DNA of 38,167 nucleotides from an uncultured Clostridia bacterium. Its GTDB lineage: Bacteria > Bacillota > Clostridia > Christensenellales > DTU072. Of this stretch, positions 17,308-28,473 are shown in pieces. The stretch is taken from assembly GCA_934296355.1 (NCBI GenBank), contig CAKRAY010000003.1:1-38167 (forward strand), read 5' to 3'. The notes below the pieces were generated by a model. That model worked only from the letters and a program-made list of their open reading frames with translations, was not told the origin of the DNA and did not search any database. Made by a program: the position numbers and the translations under genes. The first letter of the stretch is position 1. Every line of letters starts with the position of its first letter.

Positions 17308-19507
17308 CGATGTTTATGTTTCCCCATAGAAAGTCGATTTTGTCCTTTTGTTTGTTGAGCAAATGGCAAAGTAAAGAATATCTTTTCGCCGTATAGGTAT
17401 TGTTAATCGCGTATTGAAGCACGGACTCTTCTCCGATAATGACAAGCATTTTTTTCGCGCGCGTTACCGCGGTATATATCAAGTTTCTCGTGTGCAACAT
17501 AGGCACGGGTCTGCCCAGCACGAGAATTACCACGGGAAACTCGCTGCCTTGCGACTTATGCACGCTTACGCAATAAGCGAGCGTCAACTCTTCTATGTCG
17601 GAAGCAACGTATTTGACCATTTTACCGTCGTCGTATTCTACGGCAACGAGTTCTTTGTCTACGTTCACGACCATACCTATATCGCCGTTAAATACGCCTT
17701 TGCCCGTTACTAACTTGCCGTTTACCGTTTTACTCCACTCGAGTTCGTAGTTATTGACCGTTTGCATTACTCTGTCGCATACCTTATAAGTTACGTCTTT
17801 ATATACCGTGGAACGTGTGTTCTCGTTAAGTTCCCTTTGCATCAGTTCGTTCAGCACCTCTACGCCGAACTCCGTTCTACGCATAGGCGCAAGCACTTGA
17901 ATATCGTCGCGCGAAACGTTAAGGTAATTCGGTATTCGGGTTTTTATCATACTTAAAACCGCTTGTTGGACACCCGAAGCCGTACTTTTTGCATTGAAAA
18001 AGAAGTCGTTGGAATTTTTTGTTTCGGGCATCAAGCCGCTGTTTATTCTATGGGCGTTAGATACTATCGTGCTTCCTTGCGCTTGGCGATAGACGGTGGT
18101 AAGATAGACTACGTTAATAAGGTCGGAGCGAATTATATCGCTTAATATATTGCCGCAAGCAACGCTCGGTAATTGGTCTTTATCGCCGACAAGCACTAAT
18201 CTCGCTCCTACGGGAATTGCCTTCAAAAGCGTGTTGAATATATAAATATCCGCCATCGAGATTTCGTCTACTATAAGTACGTCTACCGGTAGCGGGGTAC
18301 TTTCGTCATAGCAACACGCGCTCGAACCCACGCCTTCCATACCGAGCATACGGTGTATCGTCTTAGCGTCCTCGCCGGTTGTTTCCATCATTCTTTTGCT
18401 TGCTCTGCCCGTCGGGGCGCATAGTAAAGGCTTTTTGCCGTTATTTCTAAGCACGTTTACGATGCCCTTGATTATCGTCGTTTTTCCCGTACCGGGTCCG
18501 CCGGTAATTACGCTCACTCCGTGAGAAAACACGCTCTTTATGGCGTGCCTTTGATTGGCGTCGAGCGCTATGCCGTTTTGTCGCTCGTAAACTTCCAATT
18601 CCTTTTTTAAGTCGAAGTTACACGCGTTAGGCGATTTATCGAGTAGTAAAAGTTTATTGGCGATGGCGTTTTCGGTATGATAATTTACCGCCGTCGCTAC
18701 CAAAATTTGACCGTTGACTTCTTCTCGTTTCAAGTCGAAGTAGCAGTCGTAGCACATTCTTATTTCGCCTTCGTCGAGTCCTAAAAGTTTCACGCATTGC
18801 GTGACGAGATAGTCTTCGGGTAAGCAAGTGTGTCCCGATTTCCCCGCTTGTTCGTTCAATAAATAGTTAAGTCCCGCGCGTATACGGAACTCGCTGTTTT
18901 CGGGGATACCGAGTTTTTTGGCGATTTTATCCGCCGTTATAAACCCCACTCCGTCTATGTCCTCGACAAGAATATAGGGATTGTTTTTCATAGTGTCTAC
19001 GGTGTTTTCGCCGTATTTACGATAAATCTTCATGGCGAGATTCATCGATATTTCGTAATTTTGAAGGAAAAGTATGGTTTCTTTCATAGAGCGCGTTTCG
19101 TTATAGGAACAAATAATTTCCATTAACTTTTTACGCCCTATACCCGTTACTTCGAGCAATCGGTGCGGCGTTTCGTCTAAAATTTTCAAGGTATCAATAC
19201 CGAATTTATCCACGATTTGCTTGGCGGTTTTTTCTCCGATTCCCTTAAACAAGCCGCTTGAAAGGTACTTATACACGCCGTACACGTCTTCGGGATAGGC
19301 GTAAGACACGTTTGTTACTACGAACTGCTCGCCGTATTTTTTCGTGTCTTTGAACTCGCCTTCGATTTTTAACATCTCACCTTCCGTTACAAGTGGAAAA
19401 ATGCCGACGGCAGTAAAATACTTGTCCTCGGCATCGAATACCATAACGGTATATCCGTTCTCTTCGTTAGTGTAGATGATTTCCTCTACTTTTCCCTTAA
19501 ACTCCAT
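17294..19507 (-). CDS. recD2: RecD2-type superfamily 1 DNA helicase
   Basis: The 737-residue protein matches RecD2, the 5'-3' helicase found where RecBC is absent. The N-terminal ~90 residues are an OB-like domain. Helix-hairpin-helix motifs follow (FKGIGEKTAKQI, LLEVTGIGRKKLMEI, DGVGFITADKIAKKLG). Walker A is GGPGTGKTT near residue 340, Walker B is VLIVDEISMAD, and motif III is LVGDKDQLPSV. The C-terminal 2A domain carries SVHKSQGSEFPVVIL and IYTAVTRAKKMLVIIGE. All helicase motifs are intact. The ATG overlaps the metK stop by one base and its own stop overlaps comF, so the three genes form one translation-coupled set. Likely role: DNA repair or fork processing. Confidence 0.95.
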   Translation of the reverse strand: MEFKGKVEEIIYTNEENGYTVMVFDAEDKYFTAVGIFPLVTEGEMLKIEGEFKDTKKYGEQFVVTNVSYAYPEDVYGVYKYLSSGLFKGIGEKTAKQIVDKFGIDTLKILDETPHRLLEVTGIGRKKLMEIICSYNETRSMKETILFLQNYEISMNLAMKIYRKYGENTVDTMKNNPYILVEDIDGVGFITADKIAKKLGIPENSEFRIRAGLNYLLNEQAGKSGHTCLPEDYLVTQCVKLLGLDEGEIRMCYDCYFDLKREEVNGQILVATAVNYHTENAIANKLLLLDKSPNACNFDLKKELEVYERQNGIALDANQRHAIKSVFSHGVSVITGGPGTGKTTIIKGIVNVLRNNGKKPLLCAPTGRASKRMMETTGEDAKTIHRMLGMEGVGSSACCYDESTPLPVDVLIVDEISMADIYIFNTLLKAIPVGARLVLVGDKDQLPSVACGNILSDIIRSDLINVVYLTTVYRQAQGSTIVSNAHRINSGLMPETKNSNDFFFNAKSTASGVQQAVLSMIKTRIPNYLNVSRDDIQVLAPMRRTEFGVEVLNELMQRELNENTRSTVYKDVTYKVCDRVMQTVNNYELEWSKTVNGKLVTGKGVFNGDIGMVVNVDKELVAVEYDDGKMVKYVASDIEELTLAYCVSVHKSQGSEFPVVILVLGRPVPMLHTRNLIYTAVTRAKKMLVIIGEESVLQYAINNTYTAKRYSLLCHLLNKQKDKIDFLWGNINIDEDE

Positions 19508-20676
19508 TAAAGATACTTCTTAATCTCCTCGATTTTATCGGTTTTTTCCCAAGCGTATTCGGGATTACCGAAATGTCCGTAACTCGCCGTCTTAAAGTAT
19601 TGCGGACGACGCAAGTTAAGGTTGGTTATTATCGCCATCGGGCGGAAGTCGAACACTTTATCTACGATTTCTTTGATTTTCTCGTCGCTGACCTTGCCCG
19701 TTCCGTAAGTATTGACGTCGATGCTGACGGGGCGAGCCTTGCCGATAGCGTAAGCAACCTGAATGTCGCATCTGTCGCAAATTCCGCTTCTTACCAAGTT
19801 CTTGGCAACGTATCTCGCGTAATAAGTCGCGCTTCTGTCTACCTTAGTGGGGTCTTTACCGCTGAAACAACCGCCGCCGTGCGAAACGTATCCGCCGTAG
19901 GTATCTACTATAATCTTTCTGCCTGTCAAACCGCTGTCGCCCTTAGGACCGCCGACGGTAAATCTTCCCGTAGGATTGATATAGAACTTAGTGTTCTCGT
20001 CGATTAACTCGCTCGGTATCGTAGGAAGAATAACTATATTCTTCATATCCGCGCGAAGCGTTTCTATATCGACGTCTTCGTCGTGTTGTGTACTTAATAC
20101 AACCGCGTCTACGCGTTTGGGTTTGCCGTTTTCGTCGTATTCGACCGTTACTTGCGCTTTTCCGTCGGGGCGTAAGTACTTAACTACGCCTTGTTTACGT
20201 ACTTTGGCAAGTTTTTTGCAAAGTTCGTGGCTCAAAGTAATAGCAAGCGGCATATTTTCCGCGGTTTCGTTACCGGCATAACCGAACATTAAGCCTTGGT
20301 CGCCCGCGCCGATTTGGTCGAACAGGTCGCCGCTGCCTTTATGCTCCATACTGTCGTTAACGCCCATCGCTATGTCAGGAGATTGTTTGTTAAGCAAAAC
20401 TTTTATCTCTACCGTGTCATAGCAAAAACCGTATTCTTCCTTGTCGTAACCGATTTTCTTTATCGTTTCACGCGCGATTTTTTCCACATCGACTTTAGCG
20501 GTGGTAGTAATTTCGCCCATAATCAGCAAAAAGTTTTCGGTACAGCAACACTCGCAAGCAACTCTCGCCGTGCTGTCTTCTTTCAATATCGCGTCGAGTA
20601 TCGCGTCGCTTATTTGGTCGCAAACCTTATCGGGATGTCCTTCGGTTACGCTTTCTGATGTAAATAGTCTATTCAT
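19507..20676 (-). CDS. metK: S-adenosylmethionine synthetase
   Basis: MetK makes S-adenosylmethionine from methionine and ATP. The signatures are [20 protein letters not shown] at the N-terminus (ATP and Mg binding), [12 protein letters not shown], and [20 protein letters not shown]. The frame is open to 20,709, but the ATG at 20,676 (MNRLFTSES) has AAAGGAAA seven bases upstream and gives 389 residues, the normal length. It lies 110 bp after rpoC, with a hairpin and micro-ORF between them (see there), and no sigma-A promoter is evident in the gap. None of the SAM riboswitch classes I know could be recognised. Confidence 0.97.
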   Translation of the reverse strand: MNRLFTSESVTEGHPDKVCDQISDAILDAILKEDSTARVACECCCTENFLLIMGEITTTAKVDVEKIARETIKKIGYDKEEYGFCYDTVEIKVLLNKQSPDIAMGVNDSMEHKGSGDLFDQIGAGDQGLMFGYAGNETAENMPLAITLSHELCKKLAKVRKQGVVKYLRPDGKAQVTVEYDENGKPKRVDAVVLSTQHDEDVDIETLRADMKNIVILPTIPSELIDENTKFYINPTGRFTVGGPKGDSGLTGRKIIVDTYGGYVSHGGGCFSGKDPTKVDRSATYYARYVAKNLVRSGICDRCDIQVAYAIGKARPVSIDVNTYGTGKVSDEKIKEIVDKVFDFRPMAIITNLNLRRPQYFKTASYGHFGNPEYAWEKTDKIEEIKKYL

Positions 20677-20699
20677 TTGTCGTTTCCTTTTAACGATTA

Positions 20700-20753
20700 T
20701 TAAAACCAAAAAGGGAGACTATACACGGTCACCGCATTTATCGCAAGCGCCAT
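20700..20753 (-). CDS. Possible leader micro-ORF upstream of metK (17 codons)
   Basis: An ATG at 20,753 is preceded by GGGAGG with a 5-nt spacer. It encodes [17 protein letters not shown] and stops at 20,700, 23 nt before the metK ATG. The ORF lies inside the hairpin described at 20,708-20,764, so its translation would disrupt that stem. It has only one methionine codon (the start), so it does not look like a methionine-sensing leader. It may be a chance ORF; the ribosome binding site is the main argument for it. Confidence 0.3.
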   Translation of the reverse strand: MALAINAVTVYSLPFWF

Positions 20754-20764
20754 ATATGCCTCCC
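20708..20764 (-). terminator. Hairpin with U-tract between rpoC and metK (terminator or attenuator)
   Basis: On the minus strand GGGAG (20,760-20,764) pairs with CTCCC (20,713-20,717). Inside it ATATATGG (20,750-20,757) pairs with CCGTGTAT (20,721-20,728) with two G-U pairs, and CGC/GCG can close the loop. TTTTT follows at once. It could end rpoBC transcription or, as no separate metK promoter is visible downstream, reduce or condition read-through into metK. Confidence 0.55.
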
Positions 20765-20786
20765 GCTATTTTGGAATAATATTATA

Positions 20787-23700
20787 TTATTTTTCGTTCG
20801 GTTCTTCGTCGTCCTCGCTGTAATCTACTTCCTCGAATTTATCTTCGCGCAAGTTAGTCGTCGCTTCGAGCGGGTTTTCGAGTCTTACGTTAGCGTAACG
20901 TTTAAGTCCGGTACCTGCGGGGATGAGTTTACCGATTATTACGTTTTCTTTCAAGCCGACAAGGTGGTCCACTTTGGACTTGATCGCTGCGTCGGTAAGA
21001 ACTCTTGCGGTCTCTTGGAAGGAAGCCGCGCTTAAGAACGAATCCGTAGCGAGCGCCGCCTTACTGATACCGAGCAATACTCTCGAAGCCGTTGCGGGCA
21101 TTCCGCCGTTTTCGAGCGCTCTTTCGTTCGCTTCTTCGAGCGTGGAAATATCGACGAGTTCGTTAAGAATGAGGTCGGTGTCGTTAGGATTGTTAACTCT
21201 TACCTTGCGGAGCATCTTACGAACGATAACTTCGATGTGTTTGTCGTTAATCTGAACGCCGTTGCTTCTATACGCAATTTGAATTTCTTTGATAATCATA
21301 TCTTGAACGCCGCTTACGCCCTTCGTTCTCAAAATGTCGTGCGGATTGACGCTTCCCGCGAATAACGGGTCGCCCGCCATGATATCTTGTCCGTCGGTAA
21401 CGAGCAATTTCGCACCGAACGGAATCGAGTAGTCCATAGAAACTTCGTCGTTTCTTACGGTAACCGTTCTCAAATTGCCTTCTTCTTTAACCGCGACTTT
21501 ACCTTTAATATCCGATACTTTCGCTTCGCCCTTCGGTTTACGCGCTTCGACAAGTTCTACGACACGCGGCAAACCTTGCGTGATATCCGCGCTCGAAGCA
21601 ACGCCGCCCGTGTGGAAGGTTCTCATGGTAAGCTGCGTTCCGGGTTCGCCGATGGATTGCGCCGCGATGATACCGACCGCTTCGCCGAGTTTTACGGGGT
21701 TCGTACTGCTCATGTTCGCGCCGTAACACTTAGCGCAAATGCCTTGTTTACACTTACACGAAAGGATGCTTCTAATCTTAACTTTGCTTACGCCTGCGCT
21801 TACGATACGTTTCGCGTCGTCTTCTCTTATCATTTCGTCCGCGGGGAATATAACTTCGCCGGTAGCGGGATCGACTATGTCTTCTACGGTGAATCTTCCG
21901 GTGATTCTTTCGTCGAGAGATTCTACCAAACCGCCTTCGGCGTTATATAACGCGGTGATTTCCGTACCCTTCTTATCGTTACAATCTTCAACGTTGACGA
22001 TAATGTCTTGGCTGACGTCGACAAGACGTCTGGTAAGGTAACCGGAGTCTGCCGTCTTCAATGCGGTATCCGCTCCGCCCTTTCTCGCGCCGTGCGAAGA
22101 AATGAAGTATTCCAAAACCGACAAGCCTTCACGGAAGGAAGATTTAACCGGAATTTCTATCGTCTTACCGGTAGGATCCGCCATAAGACCACGCATACCG
22201 GATAACTGCTTAATCTGTTGCATGCTACCACGCGCACCCGAGTCCGCCATCATCCATATAGGATTGGTTTTGTCGAAGTTAACGAAGTTGTCTTGCAAGT
22301 CTTGCGCAACCTTAGCGGTCGTCTTACTCCAAATATCGATTACCTGGTTGTATCTTTCGTCTTCGGTCGACATACCGCGGTTGAAGTTCTTTTCTACTTC
22401 GAGAACTTTCTTTTCCGCTTCTTCGAGGATTTGTTGCTTATTGCCCGGAATCTTCATATCGAATACGCTGGTCGTAATCGCGCCGATGGTGGAGTACTTA
22501 TAGCCGAGCGCCTTAATCTTATCAAGAACTTTCGCAACTTCGGTCGCGCCTTTCAATTTGAAGCACTTCTCGACGATTTGTCCCAAAGTCTTCTTCTTGA
22601 TAATGAAGTTGATTTCGAGTTGAACTTTCTCTTCCGGCGTGTTTCTCGGAACAAAGCCGAGGTCTTGCGGAATCGCTTCGTTGAATATGATTTTTCCTAC
22701 CGTCGTAACAATCGTACGTTGATAAGTAACGCCGTCTTCTTCCTTTCTCATTCTTACGCGAATCCAATCTTGAAGTTTGATTTGCTTTAATTGGTATGCC
22801 ATCTTCGCTTCATCGGGATCCTTAAACGCGCGTAACGTACGAATAACTTCGGGGTCGGTCGGCTTATCCGTGATTTCGAAAGTGAGGTAGTAAGAACCGA
22901 GGATCATATCCTGAGTCGGTGTAACGACAGGCTTTCCGTCGGACAGTTTCAATATGTTGTTGGTGGAAAGCATAAGGATTCTCGCTTCCGCTTGCGCTTC
23001 GATGCTCAGCGGTACGTGAACCGCCATTTGGTCGCCGTCGAAGTCCGCGTTGAATGCGGTACACGCTAACGGGTGAAGTTTAATCGCTCTGCCTTCTACG
23101 AGGATAGGTTCGAACGCTTGGATACCGAGTCTGTGCAAGGTAGGCGCGCGGTTGAGCAAAACGGGATGGTCCTTGATGACCTCTTCGAGTACGTCCCAAA
23201 CTTCCGGTCTTACTCTGTCTACGGCGCGCTTCGCGCTCTTTATGTTATGACAAATTTCTTTTTCTTGTAACTTTTGATATACGAACGGCTTGAAGAGTTC
23301 GAGAGCCATTTCCTTGGGCAAACCGCATTGATACATTTTCAGTTCGGGTCCTACGACGATAACCGAACGACCGGAATAGTCGACACGCTTACCGAGAAGG
23401 TTTTGACGGAAACGACCGGTTTTACCTCTAAGCAATTCGCTAAGACATTTTAATTGTCTGTTGCCCGCGCCGGTAATGGGTTTTCCGTGTCTGCCGTTGT
23501 CTATCAACGCGTCTACCGCTTCTTGCAACATTCTCTTTTCGTTACGGATAACGATTTCGGGCGCGCCGCCTTCGATCATTTTCTTCAAACGGTTGTTACG
23601 GTTGATAACTCTTCTATAAAGTTCGTTGATATCGCTTGCCGCAAATCTGCCGCCGTCGAGCGGTACCATAGGACGTAAATCCGGGGGAAGTACGGGGATA

Positions 23701-24392
23701 ATGTCGAGAACCATCCATTCGGGTTTATTGCCCGACTTATAGAACGCTTCCACGATTTCCAATCTCTTGGCGATACGAACTTTTTTAAGTCCGTTCGACG
23801 CTTCGAGTTCCGCTTTGAGTTCTTCTCTTTCCTTAGGAATATCTATTTCTTGCAACAAAGTTTTCAACGCTTCCGCGCCCATGCCCACTTTGCAGCAGTT
23901 GGGTCCGAATTCGCTGATTGCGTTACGATATTCTTCGTCGCCGATTACGTCTTTCTTTTTGAAGTTGGTTCTACCGGGGTCGAGAACTACCATTTCTCCG
24001 AAGTAGATAACTTTTTCTACTTGCTTGGGACTCATGTCGAGAATCGTGCTGATTCTGCTGGGTACGCCTCTGAAATACCAAATGTGGGTAACGGGGGCGG
24101 CAAGTTCGATGTGACCCATTCTTTCGCGACGTACTTTCGCTTTGGTAAGTTCTACTCCGCATTTGTCACAAATAACGCCTTTATATCTTACTCTCTTATA
24201 TTTACCGCAGTGACATTCGTAGTCCTTGGTAGGTCCGAAAATTCTTTCGCAGAACAAACCGTCTCTTTCGGGTTTTTGAGTTCTGTAATTTATGGTTTCC
24301 GGTTTGGTAACCTCGCCGTGAGACCATTCTCTGATCTTCTCCGGCGAAGCGATGCTTATTTGTATCGAGTCAAAATTATTTATTTCTATCAT
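20787..24392 (-). CDS. rpoC: DNA-directed RNA polymerase subunit beta'
   Basis: At 1,201 residues, this is the normal Bacillota beta' length. The N-terminal zinc ribbon has C60, C62, C75 and C78. The catalytic [12 protein letters not shown] motif with its three Mg-binding aspartates is at residues 448-454. The bridge helix and trigger loop regions ([37 protein letters not shown]) are intact, as is the second zinc cluster [14 protein letters not shown]. An acidic tail ends at EEPNEK. It starts 14 nt after rpoB with a GAGG site. Confidence 0.99.
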   Translation of the reverse strand: MIEINNFDSIQISIASPEKIREWSHGEVTKPETINYRTQKPERDGLFCERIFGPTKDYECHCGKYKRVRYKGVICDKCGVELTKAKVRRERMGHIELAAPVTHIWYFRGVPSRISTILDMSPKQVEKVIYFGEMVVLDPGRTNFKKKDVIGDEEYRNAISEFGPNCCKVGMGAEALKTLLQEIDIPKEREELKAELEASNGLKKVRIAKRLEIVEAFYKSGNKPEWMVLDIIPVLPPDLRPMVPLDGGRFAASDINELYRRVINRNNRLKKMIEGGAPEIVIRNEKRMLQEAVDALIDNGRHGKPITGAGNRQLKCLSELLRGKTGRFRQNLLGKRVDYSGRSVIVVGPELKMYQCGLPKEMALELFKPFVYQKLQEKEICHNIKSAKRAVDRVRPEVWDVLEEVIKDHPVLLNRAPTLHRLGIQAFEPILVEGRAIKLHPLACTAFNADFDGDQMAVHVPLSIEAQAEARILMLSTNNILKLSDGKPVVTPTQDMILGSYYLTFEITDKPTDPEVIRTLRAFKDPDEAKMAYQLKQIKLQDWIRVRMRKEEDGVTYQRTIVTTVGKIIFNEAIPQDLGFVPRNTPEEKVQLEINFIIKKKTLGQIVEKCFKLKGATEVAKVLDKIKALGYKYSTIGAITTSVFDMKIPGNKQQILEEAEKKVLEVEKNFNRGMSTEDERYNQVIDIWSKTTAKVAQDLQDNFVNFDKTNPIWMMADSGARGSMQQIKQLSGMRGLMADPTGKTIEIPVKSSFREGLSVLEYFISSHGARKGGADTALKTADSGYLTRRLVDVSQDIIVNVEDCNDKKGTEITALYNAEGGLVESLDERITGRFTVEDIVDPATGEVIFPADEMIREDDAKRIVSAGVSKVKIRSILSCKCKQGICAKCYGANMSSTNPVKLGEAVGIIAAQSIGEPGTQLTMRTFHTGGVASSADITQGLPRVVELVEARKPKGEAKVSDIKGKVAVKEEGNLRTVTVRNDEVSMDYSIPFGAKLLVTDGQDIMAGDPLFAGSVNPHDILRTKGVSGVQDMIIKEIQIAYRSNGVQINDKHIEVIVRKMLRKVRVNNPNDTDLILNELVDISTLEEANERALENGGMPATASRVLLGISKAALATDSFLSAASFQETARVLTDAAIKSKVDHLVGLKENVIIGKLIPAGTGLKRYANVRLENPLEATTNLREDKFEEVDYSEDDEEPNEK

Positions 24393-24406
24393 ATTTCACT
24401 CACCTC

Positions 24407-27400
24407 TTATATATCGTTATCGTCAAACGAATCTTCGTCCTTTACGTTTTCATAAAGTTCTTCCGCGTCCATAAGGTCTTCGAGCGAGGGTTCGATTTCC
24501 TCTTCTTCGTCGTCCTTATGAGCGTTACCGTCCATAAATCCGAAAATATCGCCGTCGTCCGCGCTGCCGCCGAGGCTATCGAACAGGTCGTTAGTCGGAA
24601 CGGTAGCCGAATTTCCGCCGAGAATGAGATCGTCGTCGTCGAGTCCGTTAACGTTCTCGTCGTCAAAGATGTTCTCGTTCGAGCCGCCGCCGGTAAGTCC
24701 GATATCGACTTCGGCAACTTCTTCTTTATGCGCTCTGATAGGTCTGACGGTTTCTCTCTCGTCGTCGTACGTTTCGGGAAGTTTGATTTCTTCGTTGTCG
24801 TCGGTATAAAGTCTTACGTCGAGACATAACGATTGAATTTCTTTCTTCAACACCTTAAACGCTTCGGGGATACCGGGTTCGGTGGTGACGTTATTCTTGA
24901 TAATACTGTCGAATACCTTTTGTCTACCGACGATATCGTCCGACTTAACTGTCAATATTTCTTGCAAAATGTGGCTCGCGCCGTAGGCTTCGAGAGCCCA
25001 AACTTCCATTTCTCCGAAACGCTGTCCGCCGAATTGCGCTTTTCCTCCGAGAGGTTGTTGCGTAACCAAACTGTAAGGACCGGTACTTCTTGCGTGAATC
25101 TTATCGTCGACCAAGTGGTTAAGTTTCAACATGTACATATAACCGACGGTTACGGGATTTTCGAAAGGTTCGCCCGTTCTTCCGTCGTAGAGTTGGAACT
25201 TACCGTCTACAATTTGATTGCCGTCTTTGTCGGGACGCGTGAGACCGTTCTTGATGAACAATTCTTTTATGTCGCCTTCGGTCGCGCCGTCGAATACCGG
25301 CGTCGCTACTTTAATGCCGAGCAATTTCGCTACCATACCCAAGTGAACTTCGAGAACCTGTCCGATGTTCATACGCGAAGGAACGCCGAGCGGGTTAAGT
25401 ACGATTTGCAAAGGCGTACCGTCGGGTAAGAAAGGCATATCTTCTTTCGGTAAAACTCTGGAAATAACACCCTTGTTTCCGTGACGTCCCGCCATCTTAT
25501 CGCCGACGCCGATTTTACGTTTTTGCGCGATATATACTCTGATAAGTTTGTTTACGCCCGGGTCGAGTTCGTCCTTGTTCTCTCTGGTGAGAACTTTAAC
25601 GCCTACTACGATACCGCCGCCGCCGTGCGGAACTTTCAAACTTACGTCGCGCACTTCTCTGCTCTTTTCTCCGAAAATCGCTCTTAACAATCTTTCTTCG
25701 GGAGTGAGGTCGGGTTCGCCCTTCGGGGTAACTTTACCTACGAGGTAGTCGCCGCTCTTAACTTCCGCGCCGATCATTACGATACCCTCTTCGTCGAGGC
25801 TCTTTAACAAGTCGTCGCTTACGTTAGGTATATCCCTCGTGATACTCTCTTCGCCGAGTTTCGTATCTCTCGCTTCGATTTCGTATTCTTCTATATGGAT
25901 AGTGGTAAATACGTCTTTCTTAACGAGTTCTTCGCTGATAAGAATAGCGTCCTCGTAGTTGTAACCTTCCCAAGTCATAAATCCTATAAGAATGTTACGT
26001 CCGAGCGCGAGTTCGCCGTTTTGCGTAGCGGGTCCGTCCGAAAGGATATCGCCCGCCAAAACTCTGTCGTTTTTGTTGACGATAGGTCTTTGGTTAACGC
26101 AAGTGTCTTGGTTACTTCTCTTAAACTTGAGAAGTTCGTATACGTCTTCGCCGCCTTCGTCTGCGGTTACTACGATTTCGTCCGCGGTTACGCTCTTAAC
26201 TACGCCGTTACGCTTAGCGACGATACATACGCCGGAGTCTACCGCGACTTTATATTCCATACCCGTTCCTACGATAGGCGCTTCGGGGCGCAACAAAGGA
26301 ACTGCCTGACGTTGCATGTTACTACCCATCAACGCGCGGTTCGCGTCGTCGTTCTCTAAGAACGGAATCAAACTTGCCGCTACGGAAACGAGTTGTTTCG
26401 GGTCAACGTCCATATAATCTACGCTTCCCGCGGGATATTCTTTAATTTCGTCGCGGTAACGGCAGGTAACACGAGGATGAACGAAACGGCTGTTTTCGTC
26501 AAGCGGTTCGTTAGCCTGCGCTACTACGAAATTATCTTCTTCGTCCGCGGTAAGATATTCTACTATATCGGTTACAACGCCCGTTTCTTTATCGACCTTA
26601 CGATAAGGCGCTTCGATAAAGCCGTACTCGTTGATTTTCGCATAAGAACTGAGCGACGTGATAAGACCGATGTTCTGACCTTCCGGAGTTTCGATAGGAC
26701 ACATTCTGCCATAATGGGAGTGGTGTACGTCACGAACTTCGAAGCCCGCTCTGTCTCTGTTAAGACCGCCGGGACCTAATGCGGAAAGTTTACGTTTATG
26801 CGTGAGTTCCGCAATCGGGTTAGGTTGATCCATGAACTGCGACAACTGAGAAGAACCGAAGAACTCTCTTATCGCGCTCGCCACGGGTCTGATATTGATA
26901 AGGGACTGCGGAGTGACTTCCGACGGGTCCTGAACGATGCTCATTCTTTCCTTAACCACTCTTTCCAGTCTTGCGATGCCGATACGGAATTGGTTATGTA
27001 AAAGTTCTCCTACCGAACGAACTCTACGATTGCTCAAATGGTCGATATCGTCTTTCGCCATAAAGCCGTAACGCATATTGAGGTTGTAAGAAACCGTCGC
27101 TACGATATCGTCTACGGTGATATGATTGACGACGAGGTCTTCTTTATGCGAAGCGAGCGCGTTTCTGAACGCTACCGGGTCTTCGCCGAACTCCTCTCTT
27201 AATTGCATTAAGGCGGGGTAGTAAACTTTTTCTTTTATGCCGATTTCGGCAGGGTCGAAGTCGACGTAAGCGGCGAGGTCTACGGTGTTGTTACCGATTA
27301 TCTTGAATTCGCTGTCATTCGGGTCTTCTTTTTCGGTGGAAACGTAAACAACGTTTACGCCGGCGTTTTGAATTTCGTTCGCTTTTTCCATCGAGTCGAT

Positions 27401-28336
27401 TTTCTCGCCCGCTTCCGCTAAAATTTCGCCGTCTTCGGGAGAAATAACGTCGCGGGTAAGCGTTCTGCCGTAAATACGGTTGGCAATGCTGAGTTTTTTA
27501 TTGAACTTATATCTGCCTACGTGATGAATGTCGTATCTTCTCGAATCGAAGAAAGTATTGCGGATAAGAATCTCCACGCCGTTGTCGGTGGGAGTTTCGC
27601 CGGGTTTCATACGACGATAAAGTTCGTATTTAGCAAGGGGCGTGCTGTTGATTTCGCCGTCTTTTTCGATAGTCGCCTTAATCATCGGGTCGTTGTCGAA
27701 AAGTTCCATCAAAGACTCGTTCGTGCCGTAACCGAGCGCTCTGAGAAGCACGGTCGCGGTGATTTTACGATTTTTATCGACTCTGACGCTCAATACGTTG
27801 GCGGCGTCTTGTTCGAATTCGAGCCACGCGCCTCTTGTAGGTATAACGGTGGTGTTGTAACGGTTTACGCCGTTTTTATCCATAACGATGTCCGTATACA
27901 CGCCGGGCGAACGAACTAACTGAGAAACGACTACTCTTTCCGCTCCGTTAATGATGAACGTACCTTTGTCGGTCATTCTCGGAATATCTCCCATGAAGAT
28001 ATTCTTGGTTTGCATAACGCCCGTATCCTTAAACGTAAGTCTTACGGTAACGTGCAAAGGAAACGTGTAGGTGGCATCCCTTTCTTTACACTCGTTAACG
28101 GTGTACTTACACGGTCCTTCGATAGAGTGATCCAGAAATTCCAATTCGAACTTACCGCTGAAATCGGTAATCGGGGAAAAGTCTTCGAAAACTTCCCTGA
28201 TACCGTCTTTGATAAACGCATCGTAGGAATTCTTCTGAACCTCAATCAAATAAGGCATATCGAGTATGGGCTTAATCTTGCTGAAAGTCCATCTTTCGGT
28301 TTTGCCGCACATAATCTTGTGAATTCTTTGAGACAT
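24407..28336 (-). CDS. rpoB: DNA-directed RNA polymerase subunit beta, with long acidic C-terminal tail
   Basis: The 1,309-residue protein contains all the core beta regions. The rifampicin pocket ([34 protein letters not shown] as a continuous block) carries the usual sensitive-type residues. Others are DEDGIV-like flap segments, [11 protein letters not shown], and the C-terminal clamp [25 protein letters not shown]. subtilis RpoB ends near 1,193; here about 110 further residues follow the conserved [12 protein letters not shown] region. They are rich in Asp, Glu, Gly and Ser and end [10 protein letters not shown]. The start ATG has GGAG 7 nt upstream. Unlike the common arrangement, rplL is not upstream: the gene begins its own transcript. 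Confidence 0.98.
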   Translation of the reverse strand: MSQRIHKIMCGKTERWTFSKIKPILDMPYLIEVQKNSYDAFIKDGIREVFEDFSPITDFSGKFELEFLDHSIEGPCKYTVNECKERDATYTFPLHVTVRLTFKDTGVMQTKNIFMGDIPRMTDKGTFIINGAERVVVSQLVRSPGVYTDIVMDKNGVNRYNTTVIPTRGAWLEFEQDAANVLSVRVDKNRKITATVLLRALGYGTNESLMELFDNDPMIKATIEKDGEINSTPLAKYELYRRMKPGETPTDNGVEILIRNTFFDSRRYDIHHVGRYKFNKKLSIANRIYGRTLTRDVISPEDGEILAEAGEKIDSMEKANEIQNAGVNVVYVSTEKEDPNDSEFKIIGNNTVDLAAYVDFDPAEIGIKEKVYYPALMQLREEFGEDPVAFRNALASHKEDLVVNHITVDDIVATVSYNLNMRYGFMAKDDIDHLSNRRVRSVGELLHNQFRIGIARLERVVKERMSIVQDPSEVTPQSLINIRPVASAIREFFGSSQLSQFMDQPNPIAELTHKRKLSALGPGGLNRDRAGFEVRDVHHSHYGRMCPIETPEGQNIGLITSLSSYAKINEYGFIEAPYRKVDKETGVVTDIVEYLTADEEDNFVVAQANEPLDENSRFVHPRVTCRYRDEIKEYPAGSVDYMDVDPKQLVSVAASLIPFLENDDANRALMGSNMQRQAVPLLRPEAPIVGTGMEYKVAVDSGVCIVAKRNGVVKSVTADEIVVTADEGGEDVYELLKFKRSNQDTCVNQRPIVNKNDRVLAGDILSDGPATQNGELALGRNILIGFMTWEGYNYEDAILISEELVKKDVFTTIHIEEYEIEARDTKLGEESITRDIPNVSDDLLKSLDEEGIVMIGAEVKSGDYLVGKVTPKGEPDLTPEERLLRAIFGEKSREVRDVSLKVPHGGGGIVVGVKVLTRENKDELDPGVNKLIRVYIAQKRKIGVGDKMAGRHGNKGVISRVLPKEDMPFLPDGTPLQIVLNPLGVPSRMNIGQVLEVHLGMVAKLLGIKVATPVFDGATEGDIKELFIKNGLTRPDKDGNQIVDGKFQLYDGRTGEPFENPVTVGYMYMLKLNHLVDDKIHARSTGPYSLVTQQPLGGKAQFGGQRFGEMEVWALEAYGASHILQEILTVKSDDIVGRQKVFDSIIKNNVTTEPGIPEAFKVLKKEIQSLCLDVRLYTDDNEEIKLPETYDDERETVRPIRAHKEEVAEVDIGLTGGGSNENIFDDENVNGLDDDDLILGGNSATVPTNDLFDSLGGSADDGDIFGFMDGNAHKDDEEEEIEPSLEDLMDAEELYENVKDEDSFDDNDI

Positions 28337-28473
28337 CGCATTGCTCCTTAATAAAATAGTCTAACAAAACTTGCTTCCCCCTTCGGGGACATCGCTAATT
28401 ACGTACGTATCCCCCACCCCCATAAACCTTTGGTTTAGGGCTGAAGGGTATAATAGTGCATAATATTTGACAT
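28337..28473 (-). promoter_or_regulatory. Structured leader of rpoBC
   Basis: About 135 nt separate the predicted transcript start from the rpoB ATG. On the minus strand there is a TAAACC-AAA-GGTTTA hairpin, then a G-rich run (GGGGGTGGGGGA), the palindrome TACGTACGTA, and a TCCCC-GAAG-GGGGA hairpin about 45 nt before the ATG. No ORF is present. It could be an autoregulatory or attenuation leader; no family is recognised. The remaining part of the 418-bp gap towards 28,754 is AT-rich and holds the gtrA-like gene promoter. Confidence 0.45.

Noticed and set aside
20677..20786. SAM riboswitch upstream of metK
   Set aside because: The hairpin does not show the SAM-I, SMK or other SAM class sequence elements I can recall. 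It remains an unassigned structure.
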